Part shown: positions 8,619-16,859 of the stretch, in pieces
How positions within the stretch are numbered: the first letter of the stretch is position 1
Layout: each line of letters begins with the position of its first letter
NCBI RefSeq assembly: GCF_946481145.1
Contig: NZ_CAMLMJ010000002.1
Location: 124,001-188,000, forward strand
DNA length: 64,000 nucleotides
From: an uncultured Sediminibacterium sp.
Lineage (GTDB): Bacteria; Bacteroidota; Bacteroidia; Chitinophagales; Chitinophagaceae
Reading direction: 5' to 3'
Program-made: the position numbers and the translations under genes
The notes under the pieces: generated by a model
Told to the model about the DNA's origin: nothing
The model's database searches: none
Seen by the model: the letters and a program-made list of their open reading frames with translations, nothing else

Positions 8619-8635
8619 TCTACTTTTTTAGTAGA
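8619..8635. promoter_or_regulatory. Operator-like palindrome CTACT-N5-AGTAG upstream of cobA
   Basis: TCTACT and AGTAGA arms flank TTTTT. The central 15 bases differ at one position from the palindrome at 13769-13783 upstream of the cysH riboswitch. Two near-identical sites upstream of two parts of the same pathway suggest a shared transcription factor; its identity is unknown. Confidence 0.55.
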
Positions 8636-8675
8636 TTATAGTTGTCTAAAAAAAGAGCCCTTACTCTCTTAATTT

Positions 8676-8778
8676 CTCTCCGCGTAAACTCTGCCTCTCA
8701 TGTTCTCTGCGGTTCCTTTCTTCTGCAGAGTGAGGAATACCACCGCAGAGAACGAGAGATTACAGAGGTTACGCAGAG
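8676..8778. repeat. Inverted repeat of CTCTGCG / CCGCAGAGAAC type
   Basis: The left arm includes CTCCGCGTAAACTCTG and TGTTCTCTGCGGT. The right arm includes ACCGCAGAGAACGAGAGA and GTTACGCAGAG. It fills the gap between the cysteine synthase stop codon and cobA and shares its words with the elements at 1672 and 22822. Confidence 0.8.
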
Positions 8779-8781
8779 GGG

Positions 8782-9693
8782 TTAGAATAATCCTTCTATT
8801 GATAAATATCTTTCGCCGGTATCATAATTGAACGTAAGTATTTTAGAGCCCGCTGGTATTTCAGGTAATTTCTTTGCTACTGCCGCCAGTGAAGCGCCTG
8901 ATGAAACACCCAACAAAAGGCCTTCTTCTTTTGCTGCCCGTTGTGCATAAGCGAAAGCCTCATCTTTGCTTACCTGGATAATTCCATCAAGTATGGCTGT
9001 ATTTAAAATAGAGGGAACAAAACCTGCGCCAATACCCTGCAATGGGTGTGGCGATGGGGCTCCGCCGCTTAATACAGGAGATAATTCCGGTTCTACGGCA
9101 AAGACTTTCAGCGTTGGAAATTTTGCTTTCAGTATTTCTGCAACGCCTGTAATATGTCCGCCGGTACCAACACCGGTAATGATATAATCTAGTCCATCAG
9201 GAAAATCGTTTAGTATTTCCTGTGCCGTTGTTTTTCTGTGCACTTCTGTATTGGCCGGATTATCGAACTGCTGTGGCATCCATGCATTGGGGGTAGACTG
9301 GGTTAACTCAGTGGCTTTTTCAATAGCTCCCTTCATGCCTTTTTCACGTGGTGTAAGTACAAATTCAGCACCATACAAGGCCATCAGCCTTCTGCGTTCA
9401 ATACTCATACTCTCCGGCATCACCAGAATAATCTTATACCCCTTTACTGCTGCTACCAGCGCAAGTCCGATTCCTGTATTACCACTGGTTGGCTCAATGA
9501 TAACGCTATCTTTATTCAGTAAGCCTTTAGCTTCTGCATCTTCTATCATAGCTAACGCTATCCTGTCTTTGATGCTGTTTCCGGGATTGTTTCTTTCGAG
9601 TTTTATCCAAACTTCATGTTTGTCTCCAAACAAACGATTTACGCGCAGATGCGGTGTATTACCGATGGTTGCTAAAATGTTATTTGCTTTCAT
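8782..9693 (-). CDS. cysK: PLP-dependent cysteine synthase (O-acetylserine sulfhydrylase)
   Basis: The protein has 303 residues. It replaces the acetyl group of O-acetylserine with sulfide (or thiosulfate) to give cysteine. The PLP lysine lies in [11 protein letters not shown] (about 36-46). The phosphate-anchoring and substrate loops [12 protein letters not shown] (about 68) and [12 protein letters not shown] (about 173) are intact, and GVSSGAS closes the active site. It sits 10 bases after the serine acetyltransferase gene, which supplies its substrate. The length equals CysM, and the sequence alone does not separate CysK from CysM activity, so the symbol is provisional. Confidence 0.9.
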   Translation of the reverse strand: MKANNILATIGNTPHLRVNRLFGDKHEVWIKLERNNPGNSIKDRIALAMIEDAEAKGLLNKDSVIIEPTSGNTGIGLALVAAVKGYKIILVMPESMSIERRRLMALYGAEFVLTPREKGMKGAIEKATELTQSTPNAWMPQQFDNPANTEVHRKTTAQEILNDFPDGLDYIITGVGTGGHITGVAEILKAKFPTLKVFAVEPELSPVLSGGAPSPHPLQGIGAGFVPSILNTAILDGIIQVSKDEAFAYAQRAAKEEGLLLGVSSGASLAAVAKKLPEIPAGSKILTFNYDTGERYLSIEGLF

Positions 9694-9702
9694 ACGTATT
9701 TT

Positions 9703-10536
9703 TTAAATCACAAAATTTAGTGGTTCAGGAAATGGATCTTTGTCTTTTATTTTTATTTCGCTTTTATGGTAAACAACAGAATTAGGTGCCACACTATGGG
9801 TTAACCAGATATTTCCTCCAATGATACTGCCCGCTCCGATAACGGTGTCTCCTCCCAGAATGGTTGCGCCGGAATAAATAATTACATCATCTTCAATCGT
9901 TGGATGCCTCTTGGTACTTGCCAGATCCTTTGCCACATTTAATGCGCCAAGTGTTACTCCCTGGTAAATTTTAACCCGCTCACCTATAACGGTTGTTTCT
10001 CCAATTACAATTCCCGTACCATGGTCTATGGCAAATGAAGCACCGATGGTTGCACCCGGATGAATATCTATACCTGTTTTACTATGGGCATATTCAGATA
10101 AAAATCTCGGCAGGGTTTTGATACCCTGCAGATATAGTTGATGCGATAAACGGTATATAGCTGTTGCATAAAAACCCGGATAAGCTACCAGTACTTCTTC
10201 GATAGACTGTGCAGCAGGATCAAACTCCAACACTGCCTGTGCATCTTTTATCAATGCCGCATAAATGGAAGGCAGGCGATCATAAAATAAGTTGGTATGT
10301 TCTTTTACCTTGTCTTCCTCTCTTATCAACTCAAAGAGTATAGCCGAGAATGTTTGTTTCAGCTCCACATATTCCAATGCCAGTTTTTCGGGCGTATTGA
10401 ATTTCTTTTCATAGGAACCAAACAAAAAATTAAACAGCTCATCTATAAATCTTTCTGTTAGCTGTTTATCAGGAAATGGTTGTGCCGATTTCCTGCTCCG
10501 CTGAAATAACTGTTCTATAAATACTTGTTCACTCAT
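9703..10536 (-). CDS. cysE: Serine O-acetyltransferase (EpsC/CysE type)
   Basis: This 277-residue protein makes O-acetylserine from serine and acetyl-CoA. A helical N-terminal domain (about 1-130) precedes a left-handed beta-helix of hexapeptide repeats (about 145-265) with the signature HPGATIGASFAIDHGTGIVI, containing the catalytic His-Asp region. It lies directly between the ATP sulfurylase and cysteine synthase genes with gaps of 6 and 9 bases, so supply of the carbon skeleton is co-expressed with sulfide production. It is longer at the N-terminus than some bacterial homologues, as is usual for the EpsC-like branch. Confidence 0.9.
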   Translation of the reverse strand: MSEQVFIEQLFQRSRKSAQPFPDKQLTERFIDELFNFLFGSYEKKFNTPEKLALEYVELKQTFSAILFELIREEDKVKEHTNLFYDRLPSIYAALIKDAQAVLEFDPAAQSIEEVLVAYPGFYATAIYRLSHQLYLQGIKTLPRFLSEYAHSKTGIDIHPGATIGASFAIDHGTGIVIGETTVIGERVKIYQGVTLGALNVAKDLASTKRHPTIEDDVIIYSGATILGGDTVIGAGSIIGGNIWLTHSVAPNSVVYHKSEIKIKDKDPFPEPLNFVI

Positions 10537-10542
10537 GGATTA

Positions 10543-11784
10543 CTATTGAATCATGCATGCACCAACGGTAACATGACTTGTTTCATCAATTAATATGGCA
10601 CCGCCATTGGTTCTTAAATCCTGGTAAGCATCATAAGCAATAGGGCTTGCGGTTTTGATGGTTACTTTTACAATATCATTGAGGGCCACTGTATCAGGAG
10701 AAGCAATTTGTTCCAGAGAGTTCACATCCAGCTTATACGTTACTTCCTTAACTACCGACCGAACCAGCTTACTATTTAATTGCAAAAGGTATTTATTGCC
10801 CGGCACCAGTGCTTTATGATCCATCCAGCATAATAGAGCTTCTACTTCATTGGTAACTGCAGGCTGGTGTGTGTTTTGTACGATCAGGTCTCCACGACTG
10901 ATATCAATATCGTCTTCCAGATGAAGTACCACACTTTGCGGTGCAAATGCCTCGGGTACTTCTTTGCCATTGTGTTCAATTGATTTAATCTTAGAGCTGG
11001 TACCAGCAGGCAATACAGTTACTACATCGCCAACCCGGTAAATTCCGCTGTTGATTTTTCCTGCATAGCCACGGTAATCGTGTAGTTCTTCTGTCTGCGG
11101 ACGAATTACATATTGCACCGGAAAACGTGCTTTTACCAGATTAATATCTTCTGCTAATTCTACCGTTTCCAGAATACCCAATAAAGATGGACCCTCGTAC
11201 CAGTTTAGTGCTGCCGTTCTTTCTACAATATTATCTCCGTTCAATGCACTGATGGGAATGTATTGTACATCTTTTAAGCCAAGCTTTTGTGCCACGGCAG
11301 CATAATCTATCACGATATTATTGTACACATCTTCAGAGTAGTTTACCAGATCCATTTTATTGATTGCTACTACTACATGCGGAATATTCAATAAAGAGGC
11401 GATGATAGAGTGTCGTCTGGTTTGTTCCACCACCCCATGTCTGGCATCGATGAGAATGATGGCGAGGTCTGAGTTTGAGGCACCGGTAACCATATTACGC
11501 GTGTATTGAATATGCCCAGGCGCATCAGCAATGATGAACTTTCGTTTAGGGGTAGCAAAATATTTGTAAGCTACGTCAATAGTTATGCCTTGTTCACGCT
11601 CGGCTCTCAAACCATCGGTTAAGAGGGCCAGATCTATTTCACCGTCTTCTTTGTTTTTGCTTTGTTTTTCCAATGCTTCCAGGTGATCGATCATGATTGA
11701 TTTACTATCGTATAATAAGCGACCAATCAAGGTTGATTTACCATCGTCTACACTACCTGCTGTTATAAATCGGAGTAAGTCCAT
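10543..11784 (-). CDS. cysN: Sulfate adenylyltransferase subunit 1 (GTPase)
   Basis: This 413-residue GTPase drives CysD to activate sulfate to APS. The G motifs are GSVDDGKSTLIG (about 9-20), DAPGHIQYTRNM (about 90) and NKMD (about 145), followed by two EF-Tu-like beta-barrel domains. It ends without a fused APS kinase (CysC), and no separate cysC is seen in the window. This agrees with the downstream reductase being of the APS-using type. It starts 12 bases after cysD. Confidence 0.95.
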   Translation of the reverse strand: MDLLRFITAGSVDDGKSTLIGRLLYDSKSIMIDHLEALEKQSKNKEDGEIDLALLTDGLRAEREQGITIDVAYKYFATPKRKFIIADAPGHIQYTRNMVTGASNSDLAIILIDARHGVVEQTRRHSIIASLLNIPHVVVAINKMDLVNYSEDVYNNIVIDYAAVAQKLGLKDVQYIPISALNGDNIVERTAALNWYEGPSLLGILETVELAEDINLVKARFPVQYVIRPQTEELHDYRGYAGKINSGIYRVGDVVTVLPAGTSSKIKSIEHNGKEVPEAFAPQSVVLHLEDDIDISRGDLIVQNTHQPAVTNEVEALLCWMDHKALVPGNKYLLQLNSKLVRSVVKEVTYKLDVNSLEQIASPDTVALNDIVKVTIKTASPIAYDAYQDLRTNGGAILIDETSHVTVGACMIQ

Positions 11785-11796
11785 GTTTGTGTTTTT

Positions 11797-12705
11797 TTAG
11801 AAATAACCATTTTTTTTCCTGTCTTCCATTGCCGCTTCGCTCACTTTATCGTCTATACGTGTTTCACCACGCTCACTTGTTTTGGTGGCAGTAATTTCAC
11901 GAATGATATCATCAATACCCGTAGCGTCTGATTCAACGGCTGCGGTACAGGTCATATCTCCCACTGTACGGTAACGCACACGCTTAGTAACAACGCTGTC
12001 AGTATCTTCCAGTTGAATAAACTCAGAAACGGCTATCAGTTGTCCTTCATGTTGCAATACCGTACGCTCATGGGCGAAATAGATCGAAGGCAGGGAGATG
12101 TTTTCTCTGCGTATATAATTCCAGATGTCTAGCTCCGTCCAGTTACTGATGGGAAACACGCGAACATTTTCTCCTTTATTGATTCTGCCATTATAGGTAT
12201 TCCATAGTTCGGGTCTTTGCAGTTTGGGGTTCCATTGTCCGAATTCATCTCTTACGGAGAATATTCTTTCTTTGGCCCTTGCTTTTTCTTCATCGCGTCT
12301 TGCGCCGCCGATGCAGGCATCGAAGCCAAATTCTTCAATGGTATCGAGCAGGGTATAGGTTTGCAAGGCATTTCTGCTGGCAAATTTTCCCTTGGGTTCT
12401 GTTAATTGTTTTGCTTTGATGGTATCTCCCACATTGCGCACAATCAGTTTCTCTCCGATGGTCTGTGCCAATTCATCTCTAAACTGCAGTGCTTCGGGGA
12501 AATTATGTCCAGTATCAATATGTACTAATGGAAAAGGAAACTTACCCGGACGAAAAGCTTTTAATGCCAGATGAACCAGTGTAATGGAGTCTTTCCCTCC
12601 GCTGAATAACAGGGCGGGTTTCTCAAATTGTCCTGCCACCTCACGCATAATATGTATCGCTTCCGACTCAAGCTGATCGAGGTAATCTAATCTATAGGCG
12701 CTCAT
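11797..12705 (-). CDS. cysD: Sulfate adenylyltransferase subunit 2
   Basis: The protein has 302 residues with the ATG at 12705, the same length as E. coli CysD. This start overlaps the cysH stop codon in an ATGA, typical of coupled translation; a longer frame reaching 12747 inside cysH lacks family similarity. The PP-loop SGGKDS (about 35-40) binds ATP, and downstream motifs GGARRDEEKARAKER and PISNWTELDIWNYI are characteristic. It forms the ATP sulfurylase with CysN and converts sulfate and ATP to APS in the cytoplasm. Confidence 0.95.
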   Translation of the reverse strand: MSAYRLDYLDQLESEAIHIMREVAGQFEKPALLFSGGKDSITLVHLALKAFRPGKFPFPLVHIDTGHNFPEALQFRDELAQTIGEKLIVRNVGDTIKAKQLTEPKGKFASRNALQTYTLLDTIEEFGFDACIGGARRDEEKARAKERIFSVRDEFGQWNPKLQRPELWNTYNGRINKGENVRVFPISNWTELDIWNYIRRENISLPSIYFAHERTVLQHEGQLIAVSEFIQLEDTDSVVTKRVRYRTVGDMTCTAAVESDATGIDDIIREITATKTSERGETRIDDKVSEAAMEDRKKNGYF

Positions 12706-13448
12706 GCTACGGTTGTTTTTTGATCGTTGTGCGAATGCAAGCCGCATTCTTTTTTACTATTGTCTTCCCACCACCAACGTCCGGCCCTGAAATCTTCTCC
12801 CGGTTTAATGGCCCTTGTACAGGGGGCGCAACCAATACTTACAAAACCTTTGTCGTGTAATGGATTGTAGGGAATGGCTTTTTGATGGATATATTCTTTT
12901 ACCTCTTCGGTTGTCCAGTGAAGTAATGGGTGGTATTTAATAAGCTGGTTGGTTTCATCCCATTCAATAGGAGATAGGTCCTGCCTGGCCGCCGAATGTT
13001 CTGCCCTTAAGCCTGTAATCCATATTGCATTGCCTGCAAGGGCTTTTTGCAAGGGCACTACTTTCCTTATGTTACAACATGATTTCCTTAACTCAGCAGA
13101 ATCATAAAATGCATTGGGACCATTTGTTTCAACATAAGCTGAAATTGCATCTGCATCGGGATAATAAGCTTTGATGCTTGTCTGATAAAATTCTAAAGTC
13201 CTGCTCCAGGTGCTATAGGTTTCCGGAAATAGTCTGCCTGTATCCAGAGTGAATAATGATACAGGCAGGTTATTAGTTTGAATGATATCGGTGATAACCT
13301 GATCCTCGTAACTAAAGCTGGTAGAAAAGGTAACCTTACCAGGAAATGAATGCACAAATACCCCAATAGCCGATTCAACCGATAAATCCTTTATCTGTTG
13401 AATAAGTGTTGGTACCTGATTTCTATTCAAAACTTCTGTCATACTCAT
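12702..13448 (-). CDS. cysH: Adenylyl-sulfate (APS) reductase, CysH family
   Basis: This 248-residue enzyme reduces activated sulfate to sulfite. It carries both cysteine pairs that bind a [4Fe-4S] cluster, KSCCNIRK (about 120) and GCAPCTR (about 205), plus the catalytic Cys in KKECGLH near the C-terminus. The cluster-bearing branch uses APS rather than PAPS, which fits the absence of an APS kinase gene here. It is the first gene of the sulfate operon and lies behind a SAM-I riboswitch, an attenuator and a repeat hairpin. The next gene overlaps it by 4 bases. Confidence 0.93.
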   Translation of the reverse strand: MSMTEVLNRNQVPTLIQQIKDLSVESAIGVFVHSFPGKVTFSTSFSYEDQVITDIIQTNNLPVSLFTLDTGRLFPETYSTWSRTLEFYQTSIKAYYPDADAISAYVETNGPNAFYDSAELRKSCCNIRKVVPLQKALAGNAIWITGLRAEHSAARQDLSPIEWDETNQLIKYHPLLHWTTEEVKEYIHQKAIPYNPLHDKGFVSIGCAPCTRAIKPGEDFRAGRWWWEDNSKKECGLHSHNDQKTTVA

Positions 13449-13472
13449 TTCATTTTATTCTTTCTTATTTCC

Positions 13473-13540
13473 AGCTTCAAGCTGCAAGCCACAAGCTGCA
13501 AGAAAAACTGCTTGCAGCATGCAGCTTGTAGCTTGCAGCA
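13473..13540. repeat. Inverted repeat of AAGCTGC heptads in the cysH leader
   Basis: The left arm (13473-13505) repeats AAGCTGC and AAGCCAC in 7-base steps. The right arm (13509-13540) is the complement. It lies between the riboswitch terminator and the cysH start codon, so it is transcribed only when the attenuator is read through. A single-sided relative is near 26145-26173. Confidence 0.85.
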
Positions 13541-13573
13541 AAAAAAAAGCACCCTGATGCTCAGTCAGAATGC
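13540..13573 (-). terminator. Attenuator terminator of the SAM-I riboswitch
   Basis: On the minus strand GCATTCTGA pairs with TCAGGGTGC (9 bp with G-U pairs) around CTGAGCA, followed by nine T. CTGACT in its ascending arm and loop can instead pair with AGTCAG at the 3' edge of riboswitch stem P1. This is a classical anti-terminator switch: SAM bound means termination. Confidence 0.85.
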
Positions 13574-13610
13574 CTCGTATTACTACAGTTGCTGTGTACA
13601 TAAAAGAAAA

Positions 13611-13726
13611 CTGACTTATCTCATCCCGCCTTAAGCGGGACTGGATTTGGCACCTTTTTCCACCCGAGGCGGAAGTGGTTGCCAAGGCTTCACAGGGCCA
13701 ATTCCCTCCGCCTTTCTTGATAAGGA
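13611..13726 (-). ncRNA. SAM-I (S-box) riboswitch
   Basis: On the minus strand the conserved core is visible in order: CTTATCAAG (P1 5' side), GGCGGAGGGA, TGGCCCTGTGAAGCC, TTGGCAACC, AAGGTGCCAAATCC, and GATAAG (P1 3' side). It precedes cysH and, through the attenuator, should shut off the sulfate assimilation genes when S-adenosylmethionine is high. Stems P3 and P4 are formed by palindromes (CCGCCTCGGGTGG and TCCCGC/GCGGGA) that resemble short palindromes scattered elsewhere in the window. Confidence 0.95.
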
Positions 13727-13742
13727 TGTATAAGAACGGCTA

Positions 13743-13750
13743 CAAATATA
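13743..13750 (-). promoter_or_regulatory. Bacteroidota -7 promoter element TATATTTG for the cys operon
   Basis: TATATTTG on the minus strand matches TAnnTTTG and lies about 17 bases upstream of riboswitch stem P1, the expected place for the transcription start. The palindrome at 13769-13783 overlies the matching -33 region. Confidence 0.55.
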
Positions 13751-13768
13751 GGGAGATTTTCTAATTCC

Positions 13769-13783
13769 CTACTATTTTAGTAG
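13769..13783. promoter_or_regulatory. Operator-like palindrome CTACT-N5-AGTAG upstream of the cysH riboswitch
   Basis: CTACTATTTTAGTAG is a perfect inverted repeat, 19 bases upstream of the -7 element and thus over the -33 region. It matches the cobA site at 8619-8635 in 14 of 15 positions. Confidence 0.6.
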
Positions 13784-13810
13784 ACTTAATTGTAAAAGAA
13801 TTGTCAATTT

Positions 13811-13875
13811 GGGTGCTGGGTACTAGGTATTAGGTGTTAGTCCTAGCACCTAGCACCTAACACCTAGTACCCAGC
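13811..13875. repeat. Inverted repeat of TTAGGTG heptads
   Basis: The left arm carries GCTGGGTACTAGGTATTAGG and the right arm its near-perfect complement, ending GTACCCAGC, around a 5-base loop. It lies in the divergent gap between cysH and the nucleoid-protein gene, 40 bases before the latter's start. The same words recur at 14956-15071 and 31823-31946. Confidence 0.85.
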
Positions 13876-13914
13876 TCCCTTCTTCCAACTGCAAGAGAAG
13901 CTGTATTTTGCAGC

Positions 13915-14958
13915 ATGACACAAATAGACAGTGTACAATTAGAGCAGGTGATACTGCATAAAGTGGGTAACCCTACCCGTGGGGAGGAGCTTAAGCTTTC
14001 CGTTAACCCCTTAACACTCAACGATGAAATTGTGAGGGGATTACTTACCAAATATTTTCTTGCTCCCTTCAATGAACACGAACAATACCAGTTTACCCAT
14101 ATTAGCAGTCTTGAGCTGAATGAAGTGTACCAATATGTGAACGGTATTTTCGATGATGCGAAAAGCTTTGTTTCACAGTCTGCCTTGCTTGCCAGCTTTC
14201 TCTACCAGAAAAGCACACATGCACGCGTAAAGGAAGGTGAATTATATGTAACCCGTTTCAGCAATGTGCCCTTCGGAACGGAATACGTAGAAGCCATCGG
14301 CTTATTTAAAAGTGAAACAAAAGAAACTTTCCTGAAAGTATTTCCACATGGACAAAGCTGGGAAGTAATAGCAGAAGATGGGGTAAACATCAACAAGCTC
14401 GACAAAGGCTGTCTGATCTTTAAAAAGAACCGCGAAGAAGGGTATGTGGTTTGTGTGGTAGATAATACCAATAAACAAGACACCCAATACTGGGTATCCG
14501 ATTTTTTACAGGTTGCCAGAACTTCCAATAGCTATCACAATACCAGTGATGCCATTGGTATGTGTAAACTGTTTATCAGTAATGAGCTTACTGAAAAGTT
14601 TGATGTAAACAAAAGCGACCAGATAGATTACCTCAACCGCAGCCTAGAATATTTCAGCACCAAGGAATCATTCAGCATGAATGAATTTGCGGAAGAAGTA
14701 TTACATCACCCTGAAGTAATAGACAGCTTCACCCAATACAAACAACAATATGAAGTTGCCAGGCAGGTTAATATCGAAGATAATTTCGACATTCATTTGG
14801 CCGCACTAAAAAAACAACAACGTGTTTTCAAAAGCGTTTTAAAACTAGACAAGAACTTCCATATTTATATCCACGGCCGAAAAGACCTGATTGAAAAAGG
14901 TTATGATGAAATGAGCGGCAAGCATTATTATAAGCTGTACTTTGATGAGGAAAGCTAG
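13915..14958 (+). CDS. Nucleoid-associated protein (NdpA/YejK family)
   Basis: This 347-residue soluble protein matches the NdpA/YejK nucleoid-associated family across its length. It opens with a VILHKVGN-type motif (about 11-18) typical of the family, contains LYVTRFSNVPFG and later KTIH-like strands, and has a C-terminal charged half. Family members bind the nucleoid; in other systems they occur both as housekeeping proteins and in mobile elements. The stop codon TAG lies inside the first unit of a heptad repeat. No operon partner is visible. Confidence 0.75.
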   Translation: MTQIDSVQLEQVILHKVGNPTRGEELKLSVNPLTLNDEIVRGLLTKYFLAPFNEHEQYQFTHISSLELNEVYQYVNGIFDDAKSFVSQSALLASFLYQKSTHARVKEGELYVTRFSNVPFGTEYVEAIGLFKSETKETFLKVFPHGQSWEVIAEDGVNINKLDKGCLIFKKNREEGYVVCVVDNTNKQDTQYWVSDFLQVARTSNSYHNTSDAIGMCKLFISNELTEKFDVNKSDQIDYLNRSLEYFSTKESFSMNEFAEEVLHHPEVIDSFTQYKQQYEVARQVNIEDNFDIHLAALKKQQRVFKSVLKLDKNFHIYIHGRKDLIEKGYDEMSGKHYYKLYFDEES

Positions 14959-15071
14959 GTGTTAGGTATTAGGGGTTAGGTGTTAGCAGATGCTAAGAGT
15001 GTTCCCTTTCTACTAACCACAAGCCATCCAGCCTCCACAGGCCAGACTAACGCCTAACACCTAACACCTTA
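14956..15071. repeat. Inverted repeat of TTAGGTG heptads between convergent stop codons
   Basis: The left arm at 14956-14986 (TAGGTGT, TAGGTAT, TAGGGGT units) includes the stop codon of the upstream gene. The inverted arm at 15047-15071 includes the stop codon of the convergent DUF1080 gene. The 60 bases between are less ordered. Confidence 0.8.
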
Positions 15072-15782
15072 CAGCGGTCGCAGCTTAATATTCCTAAACG
15101 CAACTGGCTTCTGCCAGTCTTGAAGGGCTATATGTCCGCCGGTGTAGGTACCGAATTCGGGATAGGCTTTAAAATGCGTGGCGGCTACTGCATCTTTCCA
15201 GTTTTGTGATTTCAAGTCTTGCTTTGCTGTTAATACCCCATTCAGGTAAAATTCAATAACACCATTTTGTTGTTTAATGATTGACTGGTTCCACTCTCCC
15301 GTTTTCTTTTCCGGAACGGCAGCGGCTTCTTTTGTGAATGCATAAAGACTGCCTGGTTTTTTCTCCGGCTTATCAAAATCAACATGCGTTTTTTCGAGTA
15401 GTTGGTATTCGGGGCCTGTCATCCAGGAAGCCAGTAGTTCTTTTTTCTCGTGCACATTAATAAATACACCACTGTTTCCTCCTTCTCCAATTTTCCATTC
15501 GAAATGAAGTTCATAATTTTCATAAGCGCTATCGGTTACCAGGTCGGTTACTTCAAGCTCTTTTCTTAATTCGGGCACACATTGCAGTTCACCGTTTTTG
15601 GCAATCCAAACTTCAGGCACGCCGGTTTTATTGTAGCCATGCCAGCCATTGGTTGTTTTACCATCAAATAATAATATCCAGCCTTGTTTGGTTTCTTCGC
15701 TGGTGAGTTTATTCTGAGAAGGGGTACAACTGAAAAACAAGGAGATGAGTAGGGTGTAGGTACAGACAGCTTTCAAAGACAT
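15069..15782 (-). CDS. Lipoprotein with DUF1080 / 3-keto-disaccharide hydrolase domain
   Basis: The protein has 237 residues from the ATG at 15782, chosen because it gives a lipoprotein signal (SLFFSC lipobox, Cys near residue 18); upstream codons add an implausible basic leader. A single concanavalin-like beta-sandwich (about 35-237) contains the DUF1080 signatures LLFDGKTTNGWHGY, NSGVFINV, GPEYQLLE and HIALQDW. Family members hydrolyse 3-keto-glycosides or bind sugar in the periplasm. The two acidic residues normally discussed for catalysis cannot be assigned with certainty here. A second member is at 28550. Confidence 0.85.
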   Translation of the reverse strand: MSLKAVCTYTLLISLFFSCTPSQNKLTSEETKQGWILLFDGKTTNGWHGYNKTGVPEVWIAKNGELQCVPELRKELEVTDLVTDSAYENYELHFEWKIGEGGNSGVFINVHEKKELLASWMTGPEYQLLEKTHVDFDKPEKKPGSLYAFTKEAAAVPEKKTGEWNQSIIKQQNGVIEFYLNGVLTAKQDLKSQNWKDAVAATHFKAYPEFGTYTGGHIALQDWQKPVAFRNIKLRPL

Positions 15783-15872
15783 GGTGAAATTTTTCCTGAA
15801 TGTATGATTTAATTTATGGAAGTAAGTAAATCTCCGCCTTTGTTGGACGCCTGATAAACAGATTAGTTCGCC

Positions 15873-15904
15873 TTTGTTTGTCGCCTGACAAACAAACAGC
15901 ACGT
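15873..15904. repeat. Direct repeat flanking the AbiE pair, left copy
   Basis: TTTGTTTGTCGCCTGACAAA continues into CAAACAGCACGT. It contains a perfect 10-bp palindrome and ends beside the toxin stop codon. A direct-orientation copy with about four differences is at 17555-17585. Weaker copies are at 15834-15868 and 17880-17907. Confidence 0.65.
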
Positions 15905-15905
15905 C

Positions 15906-16859
15906 TCAAAGCCGCCCGATATTTTGATGAATACGGGCCAGTAATTCTTCGAATGGTGGTTGTCCATCATAGTAAAGTGACTTTGTTGCTTCATAACGTT
16001 TGATGAATCGTTCTCTTATTTCTCCAGTTAGATGAAAAGCAGCATTTTCAGCAACAACAGCTCCCTTGTCTTTACCAACAAATCGAATTTCTTTATGCTT
16101 TTTATAATCATCAGTTCCTATAAATGCTTGTACAAGGGTATTATCGAGGAGGCTGTAAACATCGTAATACTGACGCATCAGGTTTTGTTTTTCTTGCCCT
16201 GTTTCCTGTTCCCTTCTGAATTTAGTAATAATAGTTTGAAGCTTTTCTACGAATGTATAGCCGGGATGATAACAAGCAATATCAACAGCTCTATTATCTG
16301 CTATAGTTAAGCCTGTGGTTGCTGCAGCCCGATCATAGGCCCATGAACTAATTGTTAAGGGCTCATTTGGTGTAACTGTATCGAAGCCAACTTCAAGTAG
16401 TATTCCTTCTTTCAAGCCCGCTACTTTGCTTGTAAGTGTTTTATAATAAAGTCTTATTCCACCACTATTATAAGTTCGTTCGTTATCGAATTCTTTATCT
16501 CTTTCAACTGAAATAATTCCATCAATCTTAATATTATCTTTTAGCCAATCATAATATCGTTTGCGTGATTCAATCGCCTCTTTTTTGGTGTTATGTGGGT
16601 TCGTAATTACTCCAAGTTCTTTTGGCGGGTTTATTTGAATATCAATATCCTCAGAAAACCGATGAATAATTTTGTATCCTTTTGAAAGAGATGTACCGCC
16701 TTTCATCTCAAAAGAAAACCCCTGCTCTTTTAATCCATGCAAGACATGCATGATCCAATAATCTTTTTCAACAAGACCAACCTCAATACTTTTCTCAGTT
16801 GCCAGAATATTCAACAAGTCCGGAAACGCTTTAAGGTTGTGAATATAATTAGATAGCAT
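15906..16859 (-). CDS. AbiEii-type nucleotidyltransferase toxin
   Basis: This 317-residue protein of the AbiEii/AbiGii toxin family acts in abortive infection and type IV toxin-antitoxin systems. The nucleotidyltransferase core is visible as FEMKGGTSLSKGYKIIHRFSEDIDI (about 52-76), with the GGTS loop and the paired acidic residues of SEDIDI, followed by a helical domain. Known members transfer nucleotides to tRNA or GTP-related targets and arrest growth. The start overlaps the upstream antitoxin-like gene by 11 bases, the usual coupling. No sign of truncation. Confidence 0.88.
   Translation of the reverse strand: MLSNYIHNLKAFPDLLNILATEKSIEVGLVEKDYWIMHVLHGLKEQGFSFEMKGGTSLSKGYKIIHRFSEDIDIQINPPKELGVITNPHNTKKEAIESRKRYYDWLKDNIKIDGIISVERDKEFDNERTYNSGGIRLYYKTLTSKVAGLKEGILLEVGFDTVTPNEPLTISSWAYDRAAATTGLTIADNRAVDIACYHPGYTFVEKLQTIITKFRREQETGQEKQNLMRQYYDVYSLLDNTLVQAFIGTDDYKKHKEIRFVGKDKGAVVAENAAFHLTGEIRERFIKRYEATKSLYYDGQPPFEELLARIHQNIGRL

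Noticed and set aside
13620..13720. Cobalamin or other riboswitch considered upstream of cysH
   Set aside because: The ordered conserved blocks match SAM-I and no B12-box is present.
13811..13875. Tandem short repeats considered as a CRISPR array
   Set aside because: Units are 7 bp, degenerate, without spacers, and paired as inverted arms; no cas genes are present.
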